A stretch of DNA of 64,000 nucleotides from Lingula anatina (GCF_001039355.2 NW_019775496.1:181678-245677); one strand, 5' to 3'; counted from the first letter of the stretch, positions 1 through 9,399 are shown. Numbers and translations are program-made. The notes: generated from the letters alone by a model not told the origin.

Positions 1-176
1 ATATAATTCGTCTGTGTAGTCTACTAAAAATAATCATAAATTTAGAAGTGTCATTTTGTACACAAAATAAAAAAGCAGAAACAAGGCATTCGGTCGCACC
101 GTGACCTTCCTCAGTGTCTATTGTGAGGCTGGACAAAGCTCCCCAATGCGGCAGTAAGTCCAAGCTTCGCTTATTG

Positions 177-210
<34 letters not shown>

Positions 211-759
211 ACATTTTATTGGTGTCAAACAATTCAAATGTCAGTATTTGTAATTATGATATTCCTATATATAAAAACAACCTCTTGATTGGCGTCATGG
301 TTTTTTGTAATTTTATGTAATTCATGTAATTGTGTTATGACGTCTTCAATATATGCGGCAATCGAATTTTAGTAGAGTTTGAGATTATAATAAAGGGTAC
401 CGGGGGAGACTGATTGTGCCCGGAAGTGACGTGTAGTGGTGTTAGAAGCGAAGCTAAGTGGTCATTTTAAGCTGGAGGTGAACGGGAGAGAAAACGTGTA
501 GTCGGAGGAAAAAGAAGTTTTCTAAACAACATGGTAGAATAACACTTTTACTTTACGCATTTTGGACAGAGAATACTTGTAGAAATAATAGGTGCATGAT
601 ATGAAAACGTGACACGGAACTTGAAGGTGCAAAATCGTGCTTTATTTGCTGTCAATTTGTTTTGAAATACACGCTGCATCAACAGCCAGCGCGCCAAAGA
701 GCGTCAAGGGAAAAGAATTCCCGGGAGGCTATAAATCGTGTCATGTGAAATTTAATCAT
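1..759. other. no gene recognised
   Basis: AT-rich DNA with no reading frame or RNA gene I can support. It contains a 31-base T run (179-209). Homology to the SHFL-like cluster begins near 760. Confidence 0.5.
179..209. repeat. poly(T) tract
   Basis: Thirty-one consecutive T residues, possibly the tail of an old retroposed sequence in reverse orientation. No target duplication was made out. Confidence 0.9.
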
Positions 760-839
760 TTAACCATTTCCGACGTCTCTTTTTCCGACATTTAGCGTTA
801 TTTCGCAAAGCAACAACCTCAAACAATACATGTGCGAAA

Positions 840-1010
840 CTGGTCCTATCGTACGAAACTGGATCGATCTATGTCCGGGTGGATTCTCGCTTAATTGCAA
901 TCAACTAAAGCGGCTTAGATGTCCATCATGCCTACTAAGGCTGCTAGGGGGTAATTAATTATCGTTTAGCAGCTTCAGTGGGCGTGCCAGACATCTAAGC
1001 CACCATCCCC
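840..1010. mobile_element. truncated palindromic element (AATTAATTA-centre family)
   Basis: The left arm contains GGATCGATC and GCGGCTTAGATGTC, the centre GGGTAATTAATTATCG, and a partial right arm GACATCTAAGCC. It matches the full element at 3898-4133 in reverse orientation. The right terminal part is missing, so it was probably truncated when this copy was fragmented. Confidence 0.6.
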
Positions 1011-1443
1011 AGAAATGCACTGCATGACGTCACGCTTAGCCCACTGCGCATGCGTGCACTTTTCATGAGTTGCTAGATTGCCATAGGAAAATGAATGGGT
1101 TCGCGATTCGTGGATAATTCGTGATAATTGACAAACAAACGGCCTGATGCCGATAGACAGCAACGCTGTGCTATGTTTCAAGCAACTCCTGACCAAATAT
1201 CGCTTGGGTTTTTGAAAAAATTCTGTTGTACACACGTACTAAGAAGTCTGCCGTGTATTGCCTAGCCTACCCTCAGCAAAATTATCTTTGTAGGTTTCAA
1301 AGTGTTATGGCTGTAAACTAAAATTCGATGCTTTACCAAGAGATAAAGAGTGGGGCTATTCCTTTGCGAGTGTGGACATGATTTTAAGTGAGTCTTATTC
1401 TGTGAAACCTGAAACAGGTTTTCAGTGTATGGCCGCCTTTAAC

Positions 1444-1469
1444 TCTCTCTCTCTCTCTCTCTCTCTCTC
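1444..1469. repeat. (CT)n microsatellite
   Basis: Uninterrupted CT dinucleotides in the intron fragment. The same repeat is found at 9043-9069 in the plus-strand SHFL-like copy, supporting common descent. Confidence 0.9.
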
Positions 1470-1597
1470 AGCTTCCTTACACCAACAGTTTTTGTGGTGG
1501 GAACGAACAACCTTGTCACTCACATGGTGCTTCTTTGTGCTCTTTATTCTTGTGTCTGCATATTTATTTACCTATTCATGCCATTATGTATCCCATC

Positions 1598-1653
1598 CAG
1601 GCCCGTAGGCTCGTGGGGTTCAAAAGAAAAGGTTTATTCTGGGCAATATTTTC
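1598..1653. mobile_element. left end of CAGGCCCGTAG-type element, truncated
   Basis: Starts CAGGCCCGTAGGCTCGTGGG and matches 9198-9253 in the plus SHFL-like copy. The right end is absent, so the fragment break lies inside the element. Confidence 0.6.
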
Positions 1654-1744
1654 CATTACAGTCTCAAATCCTCATGGCTGCTTGATCATTCCCAAAGCCT
1701 CAAACAAACTAACAAATAAAAAACGGTCTCACGCAGCTTCCACG

Positions 1745-2022
1745 TCACCCATTCCCATCATCCCCTTGGGTTCCATCACGGCCGCGACTGACTTTGCAAC
1801 GGTCATAGAGCACCGCCCCTCCGCCACTTTCGTCATCACTTCCGTCATCACTTGGTATGGGAGAAAGGCGGTCGTATGCGATGAAATCGTTGTCATTCAT
1901 CAGATCGTCCTGTGGCAAGAACGTGGCGACGGTAGAACCGGAACTGACGTGAACGTTACTGCTGTAGACAACACGTGGCAGACCAAACCTTCGTCTGACC
2001 TGAGGGTGACAGCACGGACGAC
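1745..2022 (-). CDS. SHFL: SHFL-like minus copy, exon 7 (C-terminus)
   Basis: 278 bases including the stop (acceptor TTTGCCCCAAG). It encodes [14 protein letters not shown], then [17 protein letters not shown] and a low-complexity Asp/Ser/Gly tail. SSGSTVAT is a recognisable SHFL C-terminal motif. The last 20 or so residues differ from the plus copy because of a small indel near the end. Confidence 0.8.
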
Positions 2023-2219
2023 CTTGGGGCAAATGAAAAGCAGTTATTTTATTTTTATTGATTTTTAACAATATGTAACGAACAATACAAAAGGCTACTA
2101 ACACAATTAGACATACAGCAATGTTACATTACATATCGCAATTTTTTATTCCATAGCGGGACACAGTGCTCCATGTAAGATAGCACAATACATGATGGCA
2201 TTCATAAGCCCCCCCCCCC

Positions 2220-2264
<45 letters not shown>

Positions 2265-2701
2265 GAACGCACGCAGAGGGCTAAATACTAATAGTCTAAA
2301 CAGAGACGTGGTTGATCTTGCTGTTAAATAATATGAACTAAAGAGGTATAGTACAATACGATAAGTTGGAAAATAGTTTGGTCTTGGTTTGTCTGTTCAA
2401 ATAATAATAATGATAATTATACAACAACTATACAACACATAGTTTGGTCTTGGTTTGTCTGTTCAAATAATAATAATTATCATTATATTATTTGAACAGA
2501 CAAACCAAGACCAAGCTATTTTCCAACTTATCGTATTGTACTATACCTCTTTAGTTATCATTATTATTATTTGAACAGACAAACCAAGACCAAACTATTT
2601 TCATTAATTATCATTATTATTATTATTATTATCAGTATTATCATTAAAGGGGGGCGAAACAATTCCAACTTTTCTGTAGGCCCTATCCGAAAAACACACA
2701 G

Positions 2702-2753
<52 letters not shown>

Positions 2754-4869
2754 GGGGTTGATAAGCATTATCACAAACGTATTAACTTGATCTATTCCCA
2801 AGAAAATGAATAATTGTGGTTCAGTGGGTCACGGAAAATATTCCCATGAAGCAAAATCATAACATCTGCAATAACACTGGGAAAAAATAATTTACCGGAA
2901 TTATATTGCACAATATGTGTATATGTATAGGTACTTTACCGTTCATACAACAAGAGCAGCTGTGTCTGTTTCCTCCTCTCCGTCCAGGTCCTCCGCCGGG
3001 GCTGTAGCGAAGCGGCGGTAAAATACACGTGGGCGTTACCATGGCACCGCAGCGGTAGCACGGGCTGGTAGTGCCCATCTGGGCCCACCCTCTGAAAAAT
3101 TCTCAATTTGATAATGTTAAAATGAAACCAAAGTAAACATAGATCAAATATTAACCAAAATGGACCTTTTCTTTCAAACCCACCCCTGTCCTGGTTGGGG
3201 TACATAAATGCATGAATGGATAAATAAATATACAAACAAAAGAATAAAGAACATAAAAGAGTACCAAACTGTATATGTGACAAGGTTGTTCGTTCCCTCC
3301 ACATACTGTCGAACTAACTGTGGATCGATCTGTCTCCGAGGGGATTCTAGCTACATTGCAATCAACTTAAACGGCTTAGATTTCTGTCACGCCTATTGAA
3401 GCTGCTGGGGTAATTAATTATCGTTAAGCAGCTCCAGTAGGCGTGCCAGACATATAAGCAGCTTAAACTGAAAGCAATTTAGCGAAAACCCCCTCGGAGA
3501 TGGCTCGATCCTGTCAGAGCGATTTAGGTATGGGAACTGCGGTGTAAAGAAGCTGACAGAGAAAGAGAGAGACAGAGAGACAGAGAGAGAGAGAGACAGA
3601 GAGACAGAGAGAGAATGAGAGAGAATTAAAGGCGGCCGTACACTGATAGCCTGTTTCAAGTTTTAAAGAATAAAACCCACCTAAAATCATTTCCACACTT
3701 ATTGCAATGAAATTCCGCATAGCCCCACTCTTTATCTCTTGGTATAGCATCGAATTTTACTTTACAGCCATAACACTTTGAAACCTACAAAAATAATTCG
3801 TCATTTGAAAAAATAACAGGAGATCAAATCTGAATGGTTATAGTTCAAAATATTATTTCTTTTTTTCTTTTCTGTATCATTACTTTAAGCTTAGACTAGG
3901 TTGCCATTCCTAGATCGACTGACAGGATCGATTCATTTCCGGGGGGTTCTCGCTAAATTGCTTTCAACTTAAGCGGCTTAGATGTCTGAAGCTGCTAAAC
4001 GATAATTAATTACCCCCCCCCCCCCCCAGCAGCCTCAGTAGGCGTGATGGACATCTAAGCCGCTTAAGTTGATTGGAATTTAGCGAGAATGCCCTCGGAG
4101 ATGGATCGATCCACCGTTAGTACGATAGGACCAGTCTCGCACATTTATTGTTTGAGGTTGTTGCTTTGCGAAATGGCGCTAAATGTCAGAAGTTGAGAAG
4201 TCGGAAATGAACCCTGGGCGTCAGTTTCCGCTGCGACCTGTCTTGTACAATAGCGCCTCTTTACGCATTATGAAAGACTATGGCGCATTCACAACAGCAA
4301 AGTAACAGATCTGCGGATCAAATATAGCCGATCCACTAGAATGCTTGTAATGTAATCCCTGCGGGGTATCTATTCAGTGTCTAATCGGCAATTAAGCGGC
4401 AAGCTTTTTATCATGTCGCCATATTTGATCCGCAGATCTGTAATTCCGCTGTTCTGAAGACACTAATATTTCTATCAGAGCAGACTGTCTACTAGCAAGC
4501 TGAGGCCCAGCATAACGGACGAGGGCGGTTTGATCTCCCTGGTATGAAACTTACTAGCTTTCTTGCAGGGACTCGTCTCCACCAGGAGTGGTCACAGGCT
4601 TGGCACCCGAATTGTCTGATCTCTACAGAGAGGCGTCCTCTTTTGGCCTCACTTGTCCGAGGAATAACTTCGATCTGCAAGTATTAAGACGTTTTGATAG
4701 TCTGTGTGTGTGTGTGAGGGGAGGGGGAGGGAGGCATGCATGAGAGAGAGAAAGAGAGAGAGAGAATGTGCGGTTGTGAAAGGAAGGCAAGTGACGGAGA
4801 AAAGGGAGATGGATAGAGCTGATTAACAGGAATATACATGTTTGTAAATGAAGCATAGAAGAGGATCGC

Positions 4870-4930
<61 letters not shown>

Positions 4931-5591
4931 GCACACACACACACATACACACACACTAAATAAAAATAACTTCAATTAATAACCGAAATAAATATCTTTT
5001 TCCAAGTTAATCTGTGAAATACTATTAATTTACCCAGCTTTTGGCCTCTTCTTGTATTTCCCGTCTCAAATCATCAGGCTTTTCTAAAATAGAAACAGAA
5101 AGCCAGATATACGACTGAAACAGAAATATTTTGTTTATTAAAACTCGGCGCATTTTCGAAATTCATTTGTTCATTTTAATTGGCCTATGCTTTCGATCCG
5201 AGAGTTTGCTGCTATAAAAAATCTACAAAATGATAAACATTACCGCCTATTAGACAGACAAATTGATTAAAAAATCATTATTGACAAGATACCATTCTGT
5301 TTACAATTGTAGGTCTCCACTCACTTTCCAATACATAACAAGCCGCCTCTCTAATATCGAAATCAAATTTCTCGACAAGATATCTAGCTTCGTTTTCAGT
5401 GAAACGTCCTCGAAAAAGTTCGCGGAATGCATTGAGCTGAAATCAAAACATGTATCATACGTGATCATGAAAAAGTCAATTTATTACACGAATTAAATAA
5501 CATATTGTTTTTATATGTAGTATTATCATTTGTGTGAGTCGTTTAATACCAAACTTACACACAGGACTGCTTATTTTATACCTGATTACAT
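1745..5591 (-). CDS. SHFL: SHFL-like (Shiftless/C19orf66) zinc-ribbon protein gene, minus-strand copy
   Basis: Seven exons in GT-AG phase: 5559-5591 (damaged), 5325-5436, 5034-5083, 4555-4674, 3681-3784, 2940-3091, 1745-2022. Exons 2-7 give about 271 residues, close to vertebrate SHFL, which as I recall it is about 290. Seen in order are a basic N-terminal stretch (FRELFRGRF), then [30 protein letters not shown] and GWAQMG..CYRC (four CxxC pairs, so two zinc ribbons), a Gly/Cys-rich segment, SSGSTVATF, and an acidic Asp/Ser/Gly-rich tail. These match the vertebrate antiviral protein that binds RNA and ribosomes and blocks -1 frameshifting. Function here is inferred from family only. The exon 1 homologue carries TAA at codons 2 and 7, so this copy needs another first exon or is dying. 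Introns hold several transposons and simple repeats. Confidence 0.75.
2220..2262. repeat. (AC)n microsatellite after a C run
   Basis: About 21 AC units preceded by a run of C, in the last intron of the minus SHFL-like copy. Confidence 0.95.
2337..2557. repeat. long imperfect inverted repeat (fold-back)
   Basis: The arm starting AACTAAAGAGGTATAGTAC (about 2337-2420) is repeated in reverse complement ending GTACTATACCTCTTTAGTT (about 2476-2557). Extra inner copies of TTGGTCTTGGTTTGTCTG lie between and just after the arms. The arms are about 80 bases and nearly identical. A related single-copy sequence lies near 9763-9970 in the plus SHFL-like copy, so the fold-back formed in this copy or by misassembly. 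Confidence 0.75.
2702..2750. repeat. (AC)n-(GA)n compound microsatellite
   Basis: AC units followed by about 17 GA units in the intron. Confidence 0.95.
2940..3091 (-). CDS. SHFL: SHFL-like minus copy, exon 6 (CxxC pair 4, Gly/Cys-rich)
   Basis: 152 bases (acceptor ATTTTTCAG, donor GTAAAGTA). It encodes [18 protein letters not shown], then [15 protein letters not shown] and HSCSCCMN. This frame joins exon 7 correctly. It lacks the extra C that shifts the plus copy. Confidence 0.8.
3290..3542. mobile_element. palindromic MITE (AATTAATTA-centre family) in SHFL-like intron 5
   Basis: The arms carry GGATCGATC / GATCCTGTC ends with CTCGGAG boxes and GCTTAGAT / ATATAAGC. The centre is GGGTAATTAATTATCG. 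The corresponding intron of the plus copy reads straight through (near 9070-9110) without it, so the site is filled here and empty there. No transposase is encoded. Confidence 0.65.
3681..3784 (-). CDS. SHFL: SHFL-like minus copy, exon 5 (CxxC pairs 2 and 3)
   Basis: 104 bases (acceptor TTTTTGTAG, donor GTGGGTTT). It encodes [15 protein letters not shown] and then [16 protein letters not shown], so both CxxC pairs are intact. The plus copy is one codon shorter at the second pair. Confidence 0.85.
3898..4133. mobile_element. palindromic MITE (AATTAATTA-centre family) in SHFL-like intron 4
   Basis: Inverted arms GGTTGCCATTCCTAGATCG and the complement of GATCGATCCACCG...TAGGACC, with GCGGCTTAGATGTC in each half and a C run at the centre. 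A truncated relative in the same intron position is at 840-1010. Confidence 0.65.
4288..4458. mobile_element. inverted-repeat element with CAGATCTGCGGATCAAATAT ends
   Basis: CAGATCTGCGGATCAAATAT near 4306 is matched by its reverse complement near 4422-4441, with further matching outward (ACAACAGC / GCTGTTCT). The CAAATAT core resembles the GGCCCCATTC family elsewhere in the window. Confidence 0.6.
4555..4674 (-). CDS. SHFL: SHFL-like minus copy, exon 4 (first zinc-ribbon half)
   Basis: 120 bases, 40 codons, phase 0 at both ends (acceptor ACTTGCAG, donor GTAAGTTT). It encodes IEVIPRT...[21 protein letters not shown]. The CxxC followed by DHSWWRRVP is the most diagnostic SHFL signature. Confidence 0.85.
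4872..4957. repeat. (TC)n-(AC)n compound microsatellite
   Basis: About 15 TC units followed by long AC tracts with a few interruptions, in intron 3 of the minus SHFL-like copy. The plus copy has a comparable GT/GA tract at 8309-8374. Confidence 0.95.
5034..5083 (-). CDS. SHFL: SHFL-like minus copy, exon 3
   Basis: 50-base exon (acceptor ATTTTAG, donor GTAAATT) encoding [16 protein letters not shown]. Phase matches both neighbours. Confidence 0.7.
5325..5436 (-). CDS. SHFL: SHFL-like minus copy, exon 2
   Basis: Acceptor TTGATTTCAG, donor GTGAGTGG; 112 bases, starting phase 0 and leaving one base. It encodes [17 protein letters not shown] and continues to AACYVLE, the basic N-terminal domain. 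The paralogous plus exon (7813-7924) has seven base differences, mostly amino-acid changing. Confidence 0.75.
5559..5591 (-). pseudogene. SHFL: SHFL-like exon 1 remnant with two stop codons
   Basis: This 33-base segment aligns with intact exon 1 of the plus copy (7653-7685) and keeps the ATG and the TGT|GTAAGT donor. Codons 2 and 7 are TAA. Translation from this ATG would stop at once. Confidence 0.65.
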
Positions 5592-5639
5592 TTTCTCATG
5601 GGATTCTACCGACACATCCAGATATTGCAGGTAGTGGTC

Positions 5640-6250
5640 TTACATATTATGTTATATAACTTACATAGTATGTCATGGAGTGAAGGAGTAAAGAAAATTC
5701 TCGTAGAAAATGGGTTTGAAGATGTATGGCTTAAACAGAAAGCAGACAAAAACTTCATTTTTAGTGTTAAACTTAGAGACAGTAGTATACAACTTTGGCA
5801 TAGTAGAATATCACAAGAAGACCTCAAGTTGAGAACGTGTAAAACTTTCAAACTTCAGAGAGTTATCTTGATATAATTCAAGATAAAGAAAAACGTCAAA
5901 CCATAACCAAATTTAGAATCAGCAGCCCCAATTTGCACACTGAAACAGGTCGCCATGTCAAAGGTAAACCAACACCATTTGAAAAAAAGAAAATGCCAAA
6001 TCTGCCACTCTGGAGTTATAGAGGATGAAGAGCACTTTTTAATTACCTGCCCCCTGTATACAGAATATAGAAATAAACTATTTCAAATAGTACAAAGCGC
6101 CCATACATATTTTACAAATTTAAACAACAAAGATAAATTCTTCTTCAGAATGAACAAGAGACGGTGATAATATGTTTGGTTAAATTCATTAACCTCACTT
6201 TTGACAAAAGAAATTGTGCTATATCTTCCACTTTGTGATGTATAAATACT
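5640..6250 (+). mobile_element. 5'-truncated LINE (non-LTR retrotransposon) ORF2 C-terminal fragment
   Basis: Two adjacent frames carry the typical end of a LINE polyprotein. The first reads SWSEGVKKILVENGF, then LWHSRIS and LRTCKTFK. After a frameshift near 5865 come TKFRISSPNLHTETGRH and then CQICHSGVIEDEEHFLITCP, a CxxC..H..C zinc-finger-like motif common at LINE ends. No reverse transcriptase core is present, so the element is dead. It lies in the spacer between the two SHFL-like genes. Confidence 0.7.
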
Positions 6251-7529
6251 TGCTATAAATATGAAGGTTTGTTTCACATAGTAGAAAATGGCTCTTGCAT
6301 AATTAATAGGCCCCCTATCTAAATCTTAGTCACGTATAAAATACTTGTAGTGTGATGCTAGCGTATGATCAGTGCTAATTCATGACAAGATTTTCTGCTG
6401 TGAAGAAAAAGGGCATGAATTAAACTGCTGGGCTGTTGGAATGTTTGTTTCTCCTATATAAGCCTATATAAGGCCTAATAAACGAATTAGGCGTTTACTA
6501 AGACTACCTCCAGATCTCAACGTCCATATTAGCCACTAAACCCACGAATTAACCAACACACCGTAGGGCCTACAATTATTTAGCACCAACAAAACGATAC
6601 CTAGCACTAACATTCAAATTTACGCCTGCCAGTACAGTGTAGGTGGTGTAGGCCCTATGTCGGTCGTAGCTCGTTTTCCACTATAACTAGGCTGGCACAG
6701 AGAGAGTTTGATGACAATAAGCATAGTTTACGACATTTGCCCAATTATACCATCCACATATTGCTGGGCAGTGATGTAACGAAGGGTTAAAGACGATCAT
6801 TTTTTTGCTATCATTTTTGGTATTTTAGAGGGCAGGCGGTGTCTCTTGGTACGGTTAACAACTATGATTCAGCTAGTCCAAATCCTTGTTTCAAGAGGAG
6901 ACCTAAAACAAGCAACTTAAGAAATCCAAGATCATTTAACAACACCCCCTACCACACCCGCCCCCAACCGAATCATCTAGGCTTCATTATCGCAGCTGCT
7001 GTTAGTATTTGCCTAGCAAAGAAAGATTGATGAATGTCGTGAGCGTTAAATGAGAAAATTTTCGCAGGGGTTGTATATCAGGGGACCCCTCTGAGCGCCG
7101 AACACCGTTATTGCAAAAGATGTACTGTAACTTAAATTGCTTTGAATATCTTTGTGCCCCCCCCCCCCCTCCCATGCACACACAAAATCCCGGATCTCTT
7201 AATGGAGAACAAATGTACCTTTTTTTCGGCGTCCTCTTCAACATCAGCCATATTCTGCGCCAGATGTTCTTCACTCACGGGTATCGACTTGTCCTTCGTC
7301 TGAACACGGCAAATAAACACATATTTAAAACCTTATCGCCCTCCCAAGGTGAAGGCTAAACGAGCACGTTGATATAAATTTGAACTATACCAGGTCAACT
7401 GCACAGTATATATATAGGCTATAGAGCTGTGACAACAATGCTGGCGTCCTTGGCTTTATTTAACATTATTATTTTTTTTTTAAAGCCAGCTTGTGCTTGT
7501 AGCATGAAAACATCTAGCACTTGCCCTCA
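6251..7529. other. spacer between the SHFL-like copies, no gene recognised
   Basis: AT-rich sequence with a C run (7148-7160). I see no exon with good splice sites and family similarity. A shared promoter for the head-to-head genes could lie here, but no specific element is recognised. Confidence 0.4.
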
Positions 7530-7530
7530 N
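7530..7530. other. single N at an apparent assembly join
   Basis: One N sits exactly where a truncated transposon end begins (7531). The two other single N's in the window (24544, 32427) both mark joins of duplicated sequence, so this one may also be an artificial junction. Confidence 0.6.
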
Positions 7531-7620
7531 ATCTAGGTACACATAAGTTTTATTTTAAAAGGTCCACTTTTTCAGAAAAAGAACCCCCCCCCCCTTTCGA
7601 ATTTGCTGGCTACGGGCCTG
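7531..7620. mobile_element. right end of CAGGCCCGTAGCC-type element
   Basis: Contains AAAAGGTCCACTTTTTCAG and ends GCTGGCTACGGGCCTG. The left half is missing at the N at 7530. Confidence 0.75.
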
Positions 7621-7652
7621 CGATGTGTCATTAGAATAAATCCCATGAGAAA

Positions 7653-7685
7653 ATGTCATCAGGTATAAAACAAGAAGTCCTGTGT
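7653..7685 (+). CDS. SHFL: SHFL-like plus copy, exon 1 with start codon
   Basis: ATG opens a short exon (MSSGIKQEVLC) ending TGT|GTAAGT in phase 0, which matches the phase of exon 2. Its length and position resemble the short N-terminus of vertebrate SHFL. The homologous minus-strand segment keeps the donor but has two stops. Confidence 0.65.
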
Positions 7686-7812
7686 GTAAGTTTGGTGTTA
7701 AATCACTCAAATCACACAAATGATAATACTACATATAAAAACAATATGTTATTTAATTCGTGTAATAAATTGACTTTTTCATTCTCACGTATGATACATG
7801 TTTTGATTTCAG

Positions 7813-7924
7813 TTCAATGCATTCCGCGAACTTTTTCGAGGACGTTTCACTGAAAACGAAGCTGGATATCTTGTTCAGAAATTTGATTTCGATATTAGAA
7901 AGGCGGCCTCTTATGTATTGGAAA
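7813..7924 (+). CDS. SHFL: SHFL-like plus copy, exon 2
   Basis: 112 bases between TTGATTTCAG and GTGAGTGG, encoding [18 protein letters not shown] and on to AASYVLE. Confidence 0.75.
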
Positions 7925-8176
7925 GTGAGTGGAGACCTATACTTGTAAACGGAATGATATCTAGTCAATAATGATTGTTTTTATGTTATTATCAGTTTGT
8001 CTATCTAATAGGCTATAACGTTGATCATTTCGATGATTTTTTAAAAGCAGCAAACACTCGGATCAAAAGCACAGGCCAATCAAAACGAACAAATTAATTT
8101 TGAAAATGCACTAAGTTTTAATTAACAAAATAGTTCTGTTTCATTCATGTATTCGATTTTCTATTTTTGTTTTTAG

Positions 8177-8226
8177 CAACGTCTGAGGATTTGAGACGGG
8201 AAATACGAGAAAAGGCCAAAAGCTGG
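8177..8226 (+). CDS. SHFL: SHFL-like plus copy, exon 3
   Basis: 50 bases between TTTTTAG and GTAAATG, encoding TSEDLRREIREKAKSW. Confidence 0.7.
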
Positions 8227-8308
8227 GTAAATGAATAGTGTTTCACAGATTAACTCGGCAAAAGATATTTATTTCGGTTATTCATTGATGTTTTTTTGTA
8301 TTTTATGT

Positions 8309-8332
8309 GCGCGCGCGCCCGCGCGCGCGCGC

Positions 8333-8368
<36 letters not shown>

Positions 8369-8374
8369 GGGGGG
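8309..8374. repeat. (GC)n-(GT)n-(GA)n compound microsatellite
   Basis: Alternating purine-pyrimidine GC and GT tracts followed by GA units and a G run in intron 3 of the plus SHFL-like copy. The alternating part could form Z-DNA. Confidence 0.9.
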
Positions 8375-8573
8375 AAGCGACCCTCTTCTATGCCTCATTT
8401 ACAAACATATATGTTTCCTGTTATTCAGGTCTATCCATCTCTCTTTTCTCCGTCACTTGCCTTCCTTTCACAACCGCACATTCTCTCTCTCTCTTTCTCT
8501 CCCTCACGTACACGCATGCCCCCCCCCTTCCCTCACACATGCAAACTATTAAAACACGTCTAAATACTTGCAG

Positions 8574-8693
8574 ATCGAGGTTATTCCTCGGACAAGAGAG
8601 GCTAAAGAAGGACGCATCTCTGTAGAGATCAGACAATTCGCGTGCCAAGCCTGTGACCACTCCTGGTGGAGACGAGTCCCTGCAAGAAAACTA
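8574..8693 (+). CDS. SHFL: SHFL-like plus copy, exon 4 (first zinc-ribbon half)
   Basis: 40 codons, phase 0 at both ends, encoding IEVIPRTREAKEG then [17 protein letters not shown]. Confidence 0.85.
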
Positions 8694-8890
8694 GTAAGTT
8701 TCCTTCCAGCGAGATCAAACCGCCCCCATTCGTTATGCTGGGCCTCAGCTTGCTTGTAGATAGTCTGCTCTGATAGAAATAGTTTAGGATTAAAATGATT
8801 ATGCAGAAAAAAACAAGAAAAATACTTTGATTAATAACCCACCAGAACTAATCTTGTATTATTTCTCAAATGACAAAATTATTTTTGTAG

Positions 8891-8991
8891 GTTTCAAAGT
8901 GTTATCGCTGTAAAGTAAAATTCGATGCTTTACCAAGAGATGAAGAGTGGGGCTATGCAGAATTCCTTTGCGAGTGTGGACATAATTTTAA
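8891..8991 (+). CDS. SHFL: SHFL-like plus copy, exon 5, with shortened Cys pair
   Basis: 101 bases, three fewer than the minus copy. It encodes VSKCYRCKVKFDALP and EWGYAEFLCECGHNF. The third zinc pair is C-x-C rather than C-x-x-C, which should disturb zinc binding. Confidence 0.8.
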
Positions 8992-9042
8992 GTGAGTTTT
9001 ATGAAACAGGTTTTCAGTGTATGGCCGCCTTTTTTTATTTAA

Positions 9043-9069
9043 TTCTCTCTCTCTCTCTCTCTCTCTCTC
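9043..9069. repeat. (CT)n microsatellite
   Basis: CT repeat in intron 5 of the plus SHFL-like copy, homologous to 1444-1469. Confidence 0.9.
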
Positions 9070-9197
9070 AGGTTCTTTACACCAACAGTTTATGTGGTGG
9101 GAACGAACAACCTTGTCACTCATGTGATGCTTCTTTGTGCTCCATATTCTTGTGCCTGCGTGTTTATTTACCTATTCATGCCATTATGTATCCCACC

Positions 9198-9325
9198 CAG
9201 GCCCGTAGGCTCGTGGGGTTCAAAAGAAAAGGTTCATTCTGGACAATATTTGATCTAGATACACAAAGCTTTCATTGTAAAAGGTTCACTTTTTTTTTTT
9301 TTTGTAAAATGCTGGCTACGGCCTG
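9198..9325. mobile_element. CAGGCCCGTAG...CTACGGCCTG element, degenerate
   Basis: Terminal inverted repeats are diverged (CAGGCCCGTAGGC and GGCTACGGCCTG). No clear target duplication remains, so this is an older insertion, shared with the fragment at 1598. Confidence 0.65.
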
Positions 9326-9399
9326 CGGCATCAAAGTGAAGATGTCGATGATAATAATCACAATCCACATTCTAAGTTATCAAATTGGGACATTTTCAG

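Larger units (their letters stand above)
760..1653 (+). pseudogene. fragment of a third SHFL-like gene copy (intron 4, exon 5, start of intron 5)
   Basis: This stretch aligns in plus orientation with the intron 4 to intron 5 part of the two main SHFL-like copies. The exon 5 homologue is 1294-1387, preceded by a good acceptor and reading [16 protein letters not shown] 7-base deletion after GGGGCTAT (relative to 8951-8963) shifts the frame just before the zinc-binding CxxC, so this exon cannot encode the domain. The homology then runs through the CT repeat and ends inside a transposon left end near 1653. There it abuts the minus-strand copy's 3' region in opposite orientation. No exons 1-4, 6 or 7 are present. 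Confidence 0.7.

Noticed and set aside
7653-7853. 66-codon frame starting at the SHFL-like ATG and running into the intron
   Set aside because: Only the first 11 codons are coding; a good GTAAGT donor and the phase of exon 2 show that splicing occurs there.
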